Made by a program: the position numbers and the translations under genes. Below, in pieces: positions 43,471 through 56,122 of a stretch of DNA of 64,000 bases. Source of the stretch: Thuidium tamariscinum (Eukaryota; Streptophyta; Bryopsida; Hypnales; Thuidiaceae); the NCBI GenBank assembly GCA_947034885.2, contig OX344751.2:33903582-33967581 (forward strand), given 5' to 3'. The notes beneath the pieces are model-generated. The model ran no database searches and had not been told where the DNA came from. It saw only the letters and a program-made list of their open reading frames with translations. Positions within the stretch are counted from its first letter, which is position 1. Every line of letters starts with the position of its first letter.

Positions 43471-46400
43471 AAAAGGCAATTGGACACATAGGGTAATAAG
43501 AGTCCACTTAGAATTTGCTATGTCTTATTTATCATAGATCACTAACATTTGATCAACTTACCACATGTCATGTCCTTTTAACATCTATATTTTCCTCATG
43601 CATGAAGATGTTTCCCCACTTTATGAACTATGATTATTAAAAGTTCATCATTCAATTCAAAGAAACTCAAAACATTTGACAACTATCTCACTTGATTTCA
43701 AAAGTCACTCATTTCATGTGGATGGGGATGAGGAGACAAGCTATTTAGTCATTACAGGTAGTAAAACTCAAGGTAAAACAAACCACATGAAATATGTATA
43801 TTAGGATTAGTAGGATCTCAATTGCTCATAATGTAGTTAAAAACAAGAATTGTATTCAAAGAAGAATTTCAAACTTCATTTAGGCATAGTAAGATAACTT
43901 CTTTTGTAAAAACTTGAACAAAAATAATGTGTAGCATCAAGTTAAATTTCATTTGCAAAACTCATTTGATATTTCAAGTCTCCACTCTCCAATCAAAAGT
44001 TATAGACAAATTTTAGAGAAGGGTTAAAAGGTATATTTTCTTTGACAATTTCAAACATATTCTCTAAATTTCTTCCATAACTTTAGATTGGAGGCTTGAA
44101 ATCTCAAAAACAATTTTTGTGATGAAAAATAATTTGATTTTATATAGTAAATAAGTTCAAAGTTTTTTGAAAAATGTTATCCTACTACAACAAAATGAAA
44201 TTTGAAATTCTATTGCAAATTCAAATTATTTTCTACATTTTGACATAATTGTAAGCTTTAGGATTCTTATGAATTCTAAATTATAAGTGCTAGCATAGGT
44301 TATTTTATCTCAAACCACCCCTCTTGTATAAAGGTTGAGCTTGTTTTCTCATCTTCACTCATGCAAAATAAGAGGGTTTTGTAGCTATACAAGATAGTTG
44401 TTGAATGTTAAGATTTCTTCTCGGATTTCTTTGAATTTAAAGCTCAATTTTCAAAATTTCTATTTTATAGAGAAACTGTTTTTTAAAACCCCTATTACTA
44501 ATTTGTCTTAAATTTTCAGGTTCCTTAAGAATGTCAAAAGCAATTTTTTTTTCAACCAAGGCCAAAAATTTGTTTTAGGCCGTACCCCCCACTCTTCTAA
44601 GCATTGTCCAATGTAGATAACCCTTTTTGTATTGCCCCTGTGTGGGAATGAAAAATGACATTCTTACCTATAATTCCTCATAGACAAACCCAAGTACAAA
44701 GAAATTTGGTGGAGTAGCAAGATACTCCTTGTCCCTACATCCAAAAAAGAATTCAAAGATTTCAATGAATATTTTTGTTCTCACTAAGTTGCCCAAAATT
44801 GCTATGTTGACCCAAAATGTTGTTTGGTCCTTTAGAGGTTAAGAAAAGAGAAATAACTCCAACTACTCTAAGTAGTTGGAAAATATAAAAAATCTATTTA
44901 TTTAGGGTTATATGTTGGATTTCAAAAAGCCAATCCAAGTGACATCTAAACTCTTAATGGATGCAATATTGGGGATTTCTGAGAGTTCTTCCATCATAAT
45001 ATTATTAAAAAATAAAGGCACTTCACTATAGAGTTATAATAGAATTTGATGTAGTAGTCTTGGTATGATTGCATCAAAATGCTTACAATGCATGTGTAAG
45101 TAGGAAGAAACTACACTTTAGGAGTGGTTTTGTCTTCTTGTCAAACTAAAGATGCAAGCCAAAAGTTTTGGTCCAAAGTTTCTAAAATTATAAAAGTAAT
45201 CTCCTCCAATTATCTTTCAATGGCCTCTTCCTATACTTTTGCTAGCCAACAATTGCAATTTTCTTCTTGCAAATATTGTACATATCTATATGTAGAATTT
45301 TGGTGTAGAATTTTTGTTTTTGTTTTTACAATGTTTTGGCCTATATTTGTATATAGAAGTTTATCCTTCTTTTAAACCCTGAACACTTGATCATATTCTA
45401 GGTGAATTTGATGATGAATGTTATTAGAAGCATACTTTATCCAATTAATATTCATCTAGGAGGCTTCCAAAGAAAAATCATTCAAATATATCAATGTAAA
45501 GGAAAATTAATGTTCTTCATGAGTCCATGATATAAATATGATGGAGAAGTTTCAATGATTTATTATAAAATTATAGTTCACAAAAAATAATCTTTGGTTC
45601 AAAAATTTAGGTGTTAATTTAGCTAAGATTAGAAGTCTTCTTGTCTTGTGGTCTTTTTACCTTATCACCTTCATAAAAAACAAAAGAGCTTATCATTTAG
45701 CACCTAATGATCAACTTTGAAAAATTGAAAGGCTTATATCTAAGGTTCACAAATCCCAAATTAGTTTGGAGAGGTCACAAAATACAAAGTTAACCAATCC
45801 AAAATAGAGGTCAAATTTTTATATTTACCCACCATTCATTCCCATGTGGTGATAAGGACTACAAAACCAAATGAGCTCTACCTTAGGCCCATTAATTCCT
45901 TCTTTTTTAAATTTCCATGAATTCAAAGCAAGGGTAGTTGTAGAAGAATCTTTGCTAGTATGAAGTTTGGCAACAATTATGCTAGCAATTTGTTGATTAA
46001 ACTAGAATGGATGCATGCATCTTTAGTTATGGGTGTTCAATGAACAAGAAGATTTTTGACCTTAGTAAAGTAGCAACACATAAAAGAGACACTTTTTTTA
46101 TTCGACTCTCAAAAGTTGAATGACCAAAAAATTAGATTAGGTTATTAGTGAACTCAAAAAAAAGGTACCCTAAGTGGTTTTGTAATTTTTAGCATTCTAG
46201 TGATATTTTCAAATTTTCAAATTTGAACACACAAGACAATCTATATTTAATATGGAGTGCTATACTTGCAATAAATAGACATCCTTGAAGCATGAAATGC
46301 CTCACCTTTCATTGGTTGCTTCAAAAAACTCTCACCTCTCATGAATTGTTTCTTGAGAAGTTGTCTTTTTAAGTCTTGGAAGTATTTATTCAAGCTTGTT

Positions 46401-47829
46401 TTCAGGAAATGAAAATGTCACTTGTAGGTGTTGCAATCTTAATGACCAATTTATAATATATTATTCTACAACGTGTTGCTAATCAATTTCCAATATAATT
46501 TGATAGGTATAATAAGCATGGTTTTTAATTCATTTATTTGAAGAAGTGCATAAAACATTCTTTAGTCGAGTAATGATTGAAGCTCTTGCATTCATAGACA
46601 TGGATGAAACATGAAATGTGTGGATGAAAACTCTCTAATTTGCTTAATCCCTAAAGAACTGCATGACCATTGAATGTATGCAAGAAATCCCGGGTAGGTT
46701 CATACATAGTCATTTTGAGTCGGATGTTCTTGAAATTGGACACAATGTGTAAACATGTACCTCCTTCATGGAAATCCAATTTTTTTTTAATTAGATGTCT
46801 TGATCAAAAGTTATGTTGCCTTGAACTTTCTAAACAACTCAGGTAGCTTCAGGAAACTTTTGCAAAACTCCTTCATTATTTATGAAATTTGGTAGGAATG
46901 TAATTTACATGATGTAAGATGCAAGTGTAAAAAAAATAACCATATGCAATGTAAAAATCTCATTCTATGAGTTAAAGGTTGCTATCCTTGTCGGGCAAGG
47001 CCTAAAAAAAATTTCTTCTAACTTTGAACATTGATTTTCTCTTAATCTGTGTGGTCAAAGTTTTTGAATTTTTTTCACATATTCCTACAGTAGGCTAGTT
47101 CAAATTTGTATGGTTGAATCTTGAAGAAAAACTTCTTTTTACATTATTTTTATTGCTCTAGATAATAGCAATTTTTCACAATTTATGCCCAAAAATGTGC
47201 CTCGGTCCTTTAGGGGTTAAAGTGTGTACTAACATTTATCCAAAAGTAGTGATGTTGTTCCAAAATTCATATTTTATTCATTGAAAAAGGACAAATAAAT
47301 TGTCAAGTATATCCTTGATCTAAACTGTATTGATTTTGAAGAAAAATGAATCCTAAATAATACCTCCACTACAGATCTTAAACACTCAATATTGTCTTTT
47401 TTGAGATTAAATATAGAACATGATTTTAGACTTTTTTAATCTCTTCAACAATTGCAATTGGATTTCATTATACTAATAAAGAATGTGATTATTTGGATAA
47501 AAGGACAGGCGCACTAGCTAAAGTCACTTAAGCGAGTTGGAAGAAGTCTTACTCCCTAAACTTCACAAGATATATACAAGTTTCTTCAACAACTTTGGTG
47601 AAGGATTCTTGGTTATAAATTAATCTCCTTCTAGGTGCATTCCTTCAACGAGTCAAAGAAATGACAACTCCCTACTATGACTCCCTAAATGTGTACAAAA
47701 CTTCTATATGTTCAAAGATTAATTGGTAGATGACCTAAAAATGAGCATTTGGATAGATATTCAATGGTCTTGTACGTTAAATTTTATTGATGTGTATTGA
47801 TAAATCAAGTCTTAAAAGAACATTGGCCC
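43471..47829. other. AT-rich gene desert
   Basis: About 4.4 kb without a supported gene. It includes repeat termini CCTTTAGAGGTTAAG (about 44830) and CCTTTAGGGGTTAAAG (about 47210), and stretches resembling families E and F (for example 43960-44160 and 46790-47220). No RNA gene or intact transposon protein was recognised. Confidence 0.45.
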
Positions 47830-48290
47830 CTTTGGAAACAAATGAAAGTTTACGTAGATACATGTAATCTCAATTTTGACCTATTTTTTGGAACTTTTTC
47901 TAAGATTGGTAAACGATGCTCTATAGAATGATATAATTTTTCAATTGGTGCCCAAGAACAAAAGTTGTTAGAAATAGTATAAATATAGACAAGATTGGCT
48001 AGAAAAAACCCGCAAAATACAAAATAATTCTGAAAAAAATTTCTTATAGAATATTTTTTGTAAGTTGAAAGTTTTATTCATTCAATTTGGATTATTTTGT
48101 GAAAGTTATGAAGAATCTCTTTTTTGGGGGGCAATTAAATCACCTCCTATAAAAAATAACTTGCAAAATTTGTTTTTGAATACAATTTGCACAATTTTAT
48201 AAAAAAAAGAGTCACATGTTTTAGACTATTTTCTAAAACAACCTCATTCTAACAATTGATGTGTTTCAATCTAAACTTATAATTGTTTAC
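47830..48290 (+). repeat. AT-rich dispersed repeat family F, copy 2
   Basis: TTTTTCAATTGGTGCCCAAG, AACAAAAGTTGTTAG, GTTTTATTCATTCAATTTGG and TTTTGAATACAATTTGCACA match 27060-27800. Confidence 0.6.
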
Positions 48291-48419
48291 AATTTAGGTG
48301 CTTTTCTCAAGTTCAAAAAAGGGTTGCAAGGAAAATTTTCTTTGACATTTTCAAATTGTGTTTTTTAAAATTTTGTCCATAATTCTTGATTGCAAACTTG
48401 AGCTCCTAAATCCTTGAAT

Positions 48420-48750
48420 TCAACTTGAGTTTTTGAAGTCATAAATTGATCAAGCTTGCCAAATCACAAATTTTGACCTAGTTGAAACCTATAACTTCAC
48501 TTTTAACATTTTGAAGCTAAAAATATCAAAGTTTGTGCATGCCAAAAATTCTTTAAAAAATAGCTTTATACAAAAGCTTTTTGGTTTGAAGCTAGTTCCC
48601 AACTTGAATATTTTGGTACATATTTACCAATTTGAAATGTTTGTAAAATTTTTTGGACATGTAGACAAATTTTCTCTCAAAAATTAAAAAAAATTCAAGC
48701 AAAATTGTAAAATTAACTTGTGCAAACTCTTCCCAAATCATAGTTGCCTA
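48420..48750 (-). repeat. Dispersed repeat family G, copy 2
   Basis: Inverted relative to 43070-43470 with the same word order (TAAATTGATCAAGCTTGCCA, TTTTGGTACATAT, AATTTTTTGGACATGTAGAC, AAATTCAAGCAAAATTG). Confidence 0.65.
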
Positions 48751-50179
48751 GATTTTGGATGCTCCTAAACATTAGAAGAAATTTTGCTTCAAACAAGACT
48801 GTGAGTTCCTACACATCAGGGAGCTTTAGGAATTGTGCCATTGTAGAATTTGATGCGGTTAGGTGACGGCCATGTTAAATATTGAATTTTATGAGGTTAT
48901 TTTAATAAAAAAGAAGATTTTTTTTAAAACTTTAGAAACATTTTTTTTAATACATTTATGATGGTTGATAGTATTCAACCATTCCTTCATTGTTGCAAGA
49001 ACAACATGGGGAACTTGCTTGAAATGGTCCTCTATTTCCTCAAATCTCTTCTAATGAATCATTTTTCCAACTTCAAATATTATAATCTCACAATCTATAC
49101 AATCAAAACTTCCCATTTTTTTCCTACAATGTAATAAAACATTCTACCACTAGACCTTATAAACAAGCCATTTCAATCCTCACTTTAATAGGGCCCTTGA
49201 CATCAAAACAATCCACTAGAATTGAATGTTTTGGTGAAATATAGTCAATGAACTATAGAAGTTTAAATTTTGGAAACTTGAATTAATATTTGAATTATGG
49301 AAAAACTCAAATTTACTAGTAGAGGCAAAAAAGTATTCAATTGACTATCCATAAAGTTGTAGGTACATATTTGTATTTTCTAAATAAGTATTGAAACAAA
49401 ATTGGAAACACCATTTCGACATCTCTTTATAGTTTGTTAGTTATGGCATTGCAAGACTCTCCTTATATTAGCACCCTAATTATAACATTGGAATTAGATA
49501 TACCTAGAGATACTTTGAATTGAATTGATAGGTATGGTCTACACAAATATGCAAGCAAAAAATAATTGTCAAAACTTATTCTCTCTTAACCTTAAAGATT
49601 ACAAACTTTAGGGGCATTTTCAAAGTCTAACACAAATTTTCACATATTTTTTTATTTAAGTAATTCTGAGTTCAACTATGAATTTAAAACTCAATTTTTT
49701 TTAATTCTATTTTGAATTGTTTCGAAATTCAAAAAATGAAATTTTTGTGGTCCTTTGAAGGTAACATTGTAATAGCAAAAAATACACTATAAACTTTTGA
49801 ATTTTTTCTACTGAATATGTATTATGATTTTATTTCAAGAATTATATTAAATAAATCATGAAATTTACCTTTAATATCTTTATTTTTTGGAAAAAGAGAA
49901 TAATGAAAAAATAAAAAAGAATATTAATTGTACAATTTATGTAAGAACATAATAGGGGTCAACTTTGGAAATAGGTTTGTATTAAGGTAAGTACTTTTAA
50001 AATCAACAAACTAAGTAAGTTGACACTATATACCTAAATCTTACATTTAGGCACATCAAATGTACAAGAAGCATACATAATGTTGGTTTTGGATATACAT
50101 ACTTTTCACGCATTTAAGAATTGGCCCTTCCGGATGGGGCTTCAAAAGTATTGGTGAAAGATTTATCCAATTTAGAATC
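48751..50179. other. AT-rich spacer
   Basis: No gene or RNA gene seen; very AT-rich, likely decayed repeats. Confidence 0.4.
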
Positions 50180-50420
50180 ATACAAGGTGGGCACTTTTGA
50201 ATGTGTTACTAATCCAAATCTGCCATCATTACTCTAAGTACATCTTCCAAATCAATATATACCCATACAAAAGAAATGATTTTAGAACTTCTACAAAAAG
50301 AACTTGAATCCTTCGTAACTTTTGCATACATAATTCACATGTTACATTCTTTAATTTGTGCATTTGAACCTCTTTTTAATTGCCAATAAGAAAAATGATA
50401 TGAAAATTTGATGAGTCTAA
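50180..50420 (-). repeat. Dispersed repeat family C, copy
   Basis: Pairs closely with 58590-58790: AAGGTGGGCAC, TCATTACTCTA, CCAAATCAATAT, ATTTTAGAAC-TCTAC, AACTTTTGCATA and CATTTGAACCTCTT. Confidence 0.7.
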
Positions 50421-50991
50421 TAAATACTCTGTCAATTCTGAAATGATCTTCTTATTGGTTTCAATTTTCTATCCCAAAATGATCTTCCTAACACTTTTGA
50501 CATTGCAAATTCATTAGATTAGGCTTTTGATTGCTATCTAGGACCAACAAAACAACTCCAAACAATAGTTCTTCTCCATCTGTATAATCAGCAATCCAAA
50601 AACAAATGAAATGATTAGAAGGATCAATCAGTTCAACTCTATATGTTCTTATTTTTTGCATCTCGTTGAGCATTGTTCAATTGATGGAGATTAAGCTTTG
50701 GGAGGCAAAATAGGGGTCTACACATGGTCTTTGGCCCATACTAAATGCCCATAAAATAATCACCTCACACTCAACAATTCAATGCCAAGTGATGTTTTTT
50801 AAAAATGCCCCCAAAATTTTACTTTCAATACTCCCAAACTGCACTTTGAAAAGGGTTTTAGGACTCAAAGTTTCTAGGACACTAAGAATGCATTGAGCTT
50901 TACTTACAATGCTACATGGATCTAAAATATGCTATTTTTAGCCTTAATCCAACACATTTTCTCCAACAAGAAGATCATTTGGAGACAAAGG

Positions 50992-51312
50992 TAAGGTAGA
51001 AGGTTCTTAAATGGAGCGGGTTCTAAAATGGTGCCCTATCTTAAATGTACAATAGTTGTACATGTTGCTTTTTCATAGCCTTCAACATTGTACTGACAGT
51101 GTACATTGTAGCTAGGGCACCATTTTACAGCCCTATGCCCTTTCAACTTCAAAATTTGATAACTAATTCAAAAAAGTTCAGAAATTTTGAAACGACTTGG
51201 GTTAAATATCAAATCTACTTGTTTTTCAAGGAAATTTTACAGAAAAATATTTTTCGAGGTTTTACCTCCCTGAAATTCTGTTTCAGCCCTTAGATGGTCC
51301 ATTATAGGACCT
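50992..51312 (-). mobile_element. MITE family A, copy 10 (subtype 2)
   Basis: It begins TAAGGTAGAAGGTTCTTAAA and carries the subtype-2 hairpin (GGTGCCCTATCTTAAATG and TGTAGCTAGGGCACCATTTT around TGTACAATAGTTGTACATG), as at 15898. The right end is degraded near 51312 (CCATTATAGGACCTGA). Confidence 0.78.
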
Positions 51313-52362
51313 GAACACAGTAGCAAAAAGTGTCGGTTTGGGGGCTGCCCACCTTACAATTTGCAGTGTGTTGTGGCAGCCATGCATGGAAAATTGGAAA
51401 AAAATTATTTTTTCAATAGGAAGTACGTTAAGTGAAGTGGTGCTGCTATGACAAGATAACTTTAATTAAGTCATAAAAAAATGAATAGCAGTTGGTCAAT
51501 GGGAATGGGCGTAAGTTCCTGCCTTCCTGCCTTCGGAGTTTCCAAGGCCTCAAACCGTGCTTCACCGTCCATTGAGTCCCGCCATGCTGGGATTTTCGCG
51601 GTCATTCTGTTTCATCCATGGGTGGGCGCCTTTTCTGGTAAATTGAATTGCCCTTTCTGGTGAAGAGAATCTCAGCAATTTGTCGTAGGGTTACTTACCT
51701 CACTTTTGAAAATGATTTTAATGGGGAAACATGTTCAGATAAACAAGAAGCACAATTAAAATCCACCTAAATTTTTTTGTACTATTAAATGAATACTGTA
51801 CAGTACTTTTCACTTAGAGATCAATTGTTTATTTTCTGTAAATGAAGAACTGCTTCAACCTCTACTTGGCACCAGCTTGAATGGAAACTGATGTCCCAAA
51901 GACTTTCGAGGATGCGACACCACTACTTTCCTGGAGCTAAGATCGGATTAAGCTAATGGGTTTCAAAGCTTGAAGGATAAGAAGAATACCAGATCTACTA
52001 AGGTAGGAGTGTTGAAGCTTCGTTTCAGGCACAAACATTCAGATCGGGAGAAGATTAGTGTCACGAGATTAAAACACAAAGAAAATCTCAAAATGTAATC
52101 GTTAATCACATTTCAACGAATTGATTTTCAATGAAAGGAATAAACAATTATAGTACAGCCTTGCAGACACTAACAGGCTCACATCTAGTGAGTCGACAAA
52201 CAATAGTGTAGCAATGAAGAACTGTTACCGAAAGGAACCTAAAAGTCTAAAATGCTATCTAGGTCCTGTGGAGCCCCTTTCGAAAGCAACAACGAAGAGC
52301 TTCCGAGACTTGCACACTGGAACGTGCAAACATCGAATCATTCATCAGATATTTCTACGTTT
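51313..52362. other. 3' flank of the CDP-DAG synthase gene
   Basis: No gene supported. It includes probable 3' UTR of the minus-strand gene near 52363. A short block at about 51905-51960 (GGATGCGACACC ... GGATTAAGC) vaguely recalls 5S rRNA, but not enough to call. Confidence 0.4.
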
Positions 52363-55300
52363 TTAAACTCCAAATAAGGGTATTCCAACCTTGACGAAGG
52401 AGTACACGAGAGCTCCTGTGAAGATGTAACTGTCCACTCGGTCCAATATGCCCCCTGCCAGAAAGACAGCACTTCGAAGCATAAAAAAGACAAGTTTAAG
52501 CTACAGTTTGCAGAATTAAGTAAAAGAGGATATTAAGTACAGATTAATCACTGAATCAAGAGCTGGTAGTAACAAAACAGATAAAGCCAAATGCAAGAAA
52601 AGGATACCAAGGCAATCTACAATGCAAATTGTGAGGGTAGCATATTAAAGTAGGACATGGTACCATGTCCAGGGATGAGTTTTCCTGAATCCTTCACACC
52701 GGCATCCCGCTTTATCATAGACTCCGTCAAATCACCAAACAAGGACGCCATAAAAACAAGTACTGCCATTACTGCCGCACTGCACAAACGGTGTCCAACA
52801 GATCATTCAGAATTGAGTCCGTCTAACTGCCTTAGTACAGTTCCATGACCGTGCACACTCAGAACTGTACCAAATCTGAAAAATTCCAAGCTCAACTAAA
52901 TTGGAAGAATCTACGGTTTCACAATGACAGCAATGTACTTTGACCACTACTAAAAACAAGAAGCTAAATGCTACCCCAAATAGAAAGGATAATTTTCACA
53001 AATCTCTTTCCATGTAGTCCTTAGTACTATAATCCTCACTCATTGAAAATTCAAAAAGCATATTTGCCAATCTTAGAATGCAACTATTCCCAAGTCAAAC
53101 AGCAGAATTCTATCAAAAACAAGAGATTTAATACGAGAAAATTCAACATAAGAGATCCAACATGCTCCTTCTGCTTTTTCACAAGATTTTTTAAAAAATA
53201 CCAGAACTTTCTACATTTTCAAACCGTTGGTCTTTCCCCCCTGGGTAGAGACAAACAAAGGTCTCTTCAAAACAAATTTGCATCACCTGGAAATAGAAGT
53301 AGGCCATTGAAATAAGCGAGCAAGCACCACCGACACAGCAACCGATGCACTTAGACCAAAAGCTGCACCTTCCAATGTCTTCTTGGGACTTACTTCAGAA
53401 AGAGGCGTTCTACCCATTGCCTGGATCATGAGCAAGTTTACAGCTCCATGAGTCAACAAGCACAAGGCATTTACTGCAACGCTAACAGCTCTGTACATCA
53501 TGATACACCAATCTCGATTGTGCCATGACATTCATCAAACACACGCAAAAATAAAATCGTTGTGAAGCAATCACATAAATGACACTATATCTATGTATCA
53601 TGGCAGCTATTCAATGAACCTTTGAAGCAAAAGTAGGATAACATAAGTAGGATACGTCTGCAACTGCAAGAACACGAAAGAAATATCAAGGACTGAAATA
53701 CCAGCTAAGAATTGATACGTACCCTTCCCCCAAGAAAGGCGCCTGTATCTGCAGCAATTATAGTGCTTATAGCAATGATGGTGGATATCAAACCTACTGT
53801 CCAGTGAGCCTGCCCTCCAAGCAGCACAGGCCACAATGTAGCAAGCTCTAAGCAAAAAAATCCAACGTGAGCGTTCAGTACGACATTCTCACACAGCATT
53901 TCTCTAACGTCACCCGCTCGAAATTGGTATTTGCAGATATGCAAAGCTTTCGAGGGCTTCTGAGAATCTAACTCACAGAGGAAAACAATGCAATAACCCC
54001 TACAGGACCAAGAGTTCATGGTTTCAGAACCACCAATTCCATTGATCATAATGTGAAAAAAATAATTAGAAGGGATCAAATTTTCCACCACCAGAATCAA
54101 TGAAGAATTGCATGTGTTCGTCAACAACAGAGCAAAAAAAGGCAAGCCCCCATACGACATTACCCAAAACTGGTAAAAAACATCACGCCAATTTGGGCCT
54201 CTTGTTTCTTTAAAAGGTTAAACTATGGAATGCTTCAAGAAAAGTCAAGAAATGGTCAGTGAACTGAGAGGAACCAAAGAACCCATTGCATAAAGAGACA
54301 TAAAGGGTATACACAGATACTCACTGGTATTGATGGCAGGAATTGCAAGTCCACAACGCAGTTTTATCCAGAAGCAAGGAAGATAGCCACAATAAAATAA
54401 ACCGAATATGGCACTTGAGAGCTGCGAAAAACGAGGGCCACGGTGAAGCAGAAGCACTGTCGCCAACAGGAATGACGCTGTTGTTACTGCAATACCAACA
54501 CGTCCTCCAAAATACCTGCAAAGCAATCGCTACTTCATAAGTTTGGAGCTATAGTATTATGTGCCCAAACGGCCAAAAGTAGACGAAATAGGAGTTGCAA
54601 AAAATCATTTAGGAAACTTCAAGGAGGGTAAAAAATGTATCAATAGAAAGAAGATGTCATACTCTACGCTTTTGAAGGATAGAAATATGTTTTGAAAGTT
54701 CCCATAATGGACTAATTAGTTTTCAAAGCGGGCTTCCTATTTTGACTTCGGCTCTTAAGGTTAACGCCAAATTACTTAAATGAAAAGTTAGTGAACTGAC
54801 TATATTTCTCAACCACGCATTTTGGTCCAGAAATAGCTGAACCACACCAAGACTCACATGGTCATCAGAGGCATGGCTGCGCATATAGCTGAGCAAAATC
54901 GGGTGGCGATGAGAGGAGGTGCTTCCATTCCACGAGTCATGCCTTTGCTTTGCACAAGATCGAAATACTCCCCGGTGGCCACCCAAACGGCAGCCGCAAT
55001 CGCTGCTGTGAAAACCCAACCTCCAGCCAAAACCACACCTAGACAACCAAACCCTATGAGAAATCCAAAGACTACCCTGTTTCTGAGCTGTCCCTTTTGG
55101 GGTGTGGGAGGTTTCGACAACGGAACGTTGGCTTCCTCTTCAACCTGTTCCGGCTGCGGCTGCAAAACAATAAACTTCTGATATCAGCTTCAAACCTATT
55201 CAATTGATCACATTGTGAAAATCAAAATTCCGATGAGAGCTAATCTTACATCACTAGGTTCAGTGAAGAACATTGTCAGGTAGAGGTTCCATTAACCACT

Positions 55301-56122
55301 ACATTACAGGCTCTATTGACCATAAAGTTGACCTTTGATTTCTGTTAAGTGCGAAAACACTTAATCTATTGACGCTTATTTTCATGCAATTGTTTTTTAG
55401 CTTAACACAAAATAAAAGTACAAAATCTTAGATGACTAAAGTTTCTAGATTGTTGCAGGGAAAGGCTCGAATTTCACTTGTGTGGTGAATAGAACCCCTC
55501 ACTTACTGTATAGTGAATGGAGACTTTACATTATGTGTCGTCAATAAATAAACAAAATCAAACAAAAAACACTGACCTACTCAAACTGCTGACAAAATCA
55601 TGCTCTTGGTCCTTAGGGTCAAGAAAACCACGAAAACAAATCTACTTTGTAGCAACGAACGACCATATAATAATGGACGACAAGAGCCCATACCTCAATC
55701 TCAACACCTTCTCCTTCTACAGGACCAGCATCAGTAGCAGCTATGACCCTGCGCACCACTTCTGGTCGACTCTCACTTGTTTCATCACTAGTGGCCTCTG
55801 TAAACGAACTTTCTCTGATTGACCTGACCTTCCGACCTACGCTTCTCCTTGTCAAGAGGGCAGGCACTAGAGCTGCATGTTTCCTTAAACTAGAGCACCT
55901 CAAAACGCTTGATTGAGTACCAGATATTACTCCATAAGGACCTCGTAGACTGGATGGTAAACATATCCTTTCACAAGAATCGGTGCTACTTGATGAATGA
56001 CTGATACCAGTTTCAGAAGAATTTCTCAGCTGAAAAAATGATAGGCACTTGGGAAGGGCTGAATTTTGGAGCCCAGTGGCAGGGCCTTTGTAACAGGCAG
56101 CAGCACCTGGGGCTCCATACAT
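52363..56122 (-). CDS. CDS4/5: Plastid phosphatidate cytidylyltransferase (CDP-DAG synthase)
   Basis: Seven exons on the minus strand: 56122-55694, 55159-54858, 54515-54325, 53847-53723, 53420-53287, 52779-52664, 52454-52363. GT-AG introns and matching phases give 462 residues, close to plant CDS4/CDS5. It converts phosphatidic acid and CTP to CDP-diacylglycerol, the precursor of phosphatidylglycerol in plastids. Residues 1 to about 140 are Ser/Arg-rich and fit a transit peptide. An acidic linker rich in Glu and Pro follows (about 130-160), then several membrane spans (for example NRVVFGFLIGFGCLGVVLAG, and later ones around 250-400). The cytidylyltransferase signature lies at residues 414-440, running SMIKRDAGVKDSG to PGHGGILDRVD with its Lys, Arg and Asp residues intact. 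Intermediate motifs YFGGR, LRCGLAIPA, GGQAHWTVG and SPKKTLEG match the plastid clade. Start is the ATG at 56122, preceded by GCTGCC. The choice between CDS4 and CDS5 cannot be made from sequence. Confidence 0.95.

Noticed and set aside
51890-51965. 5S rRNA-like block (GGATGCGACACC ... GGATTAAGC)
   Set aside because: Only scattered words resemble plant 5S rRNA. The internal promoter boxes and length do not match.
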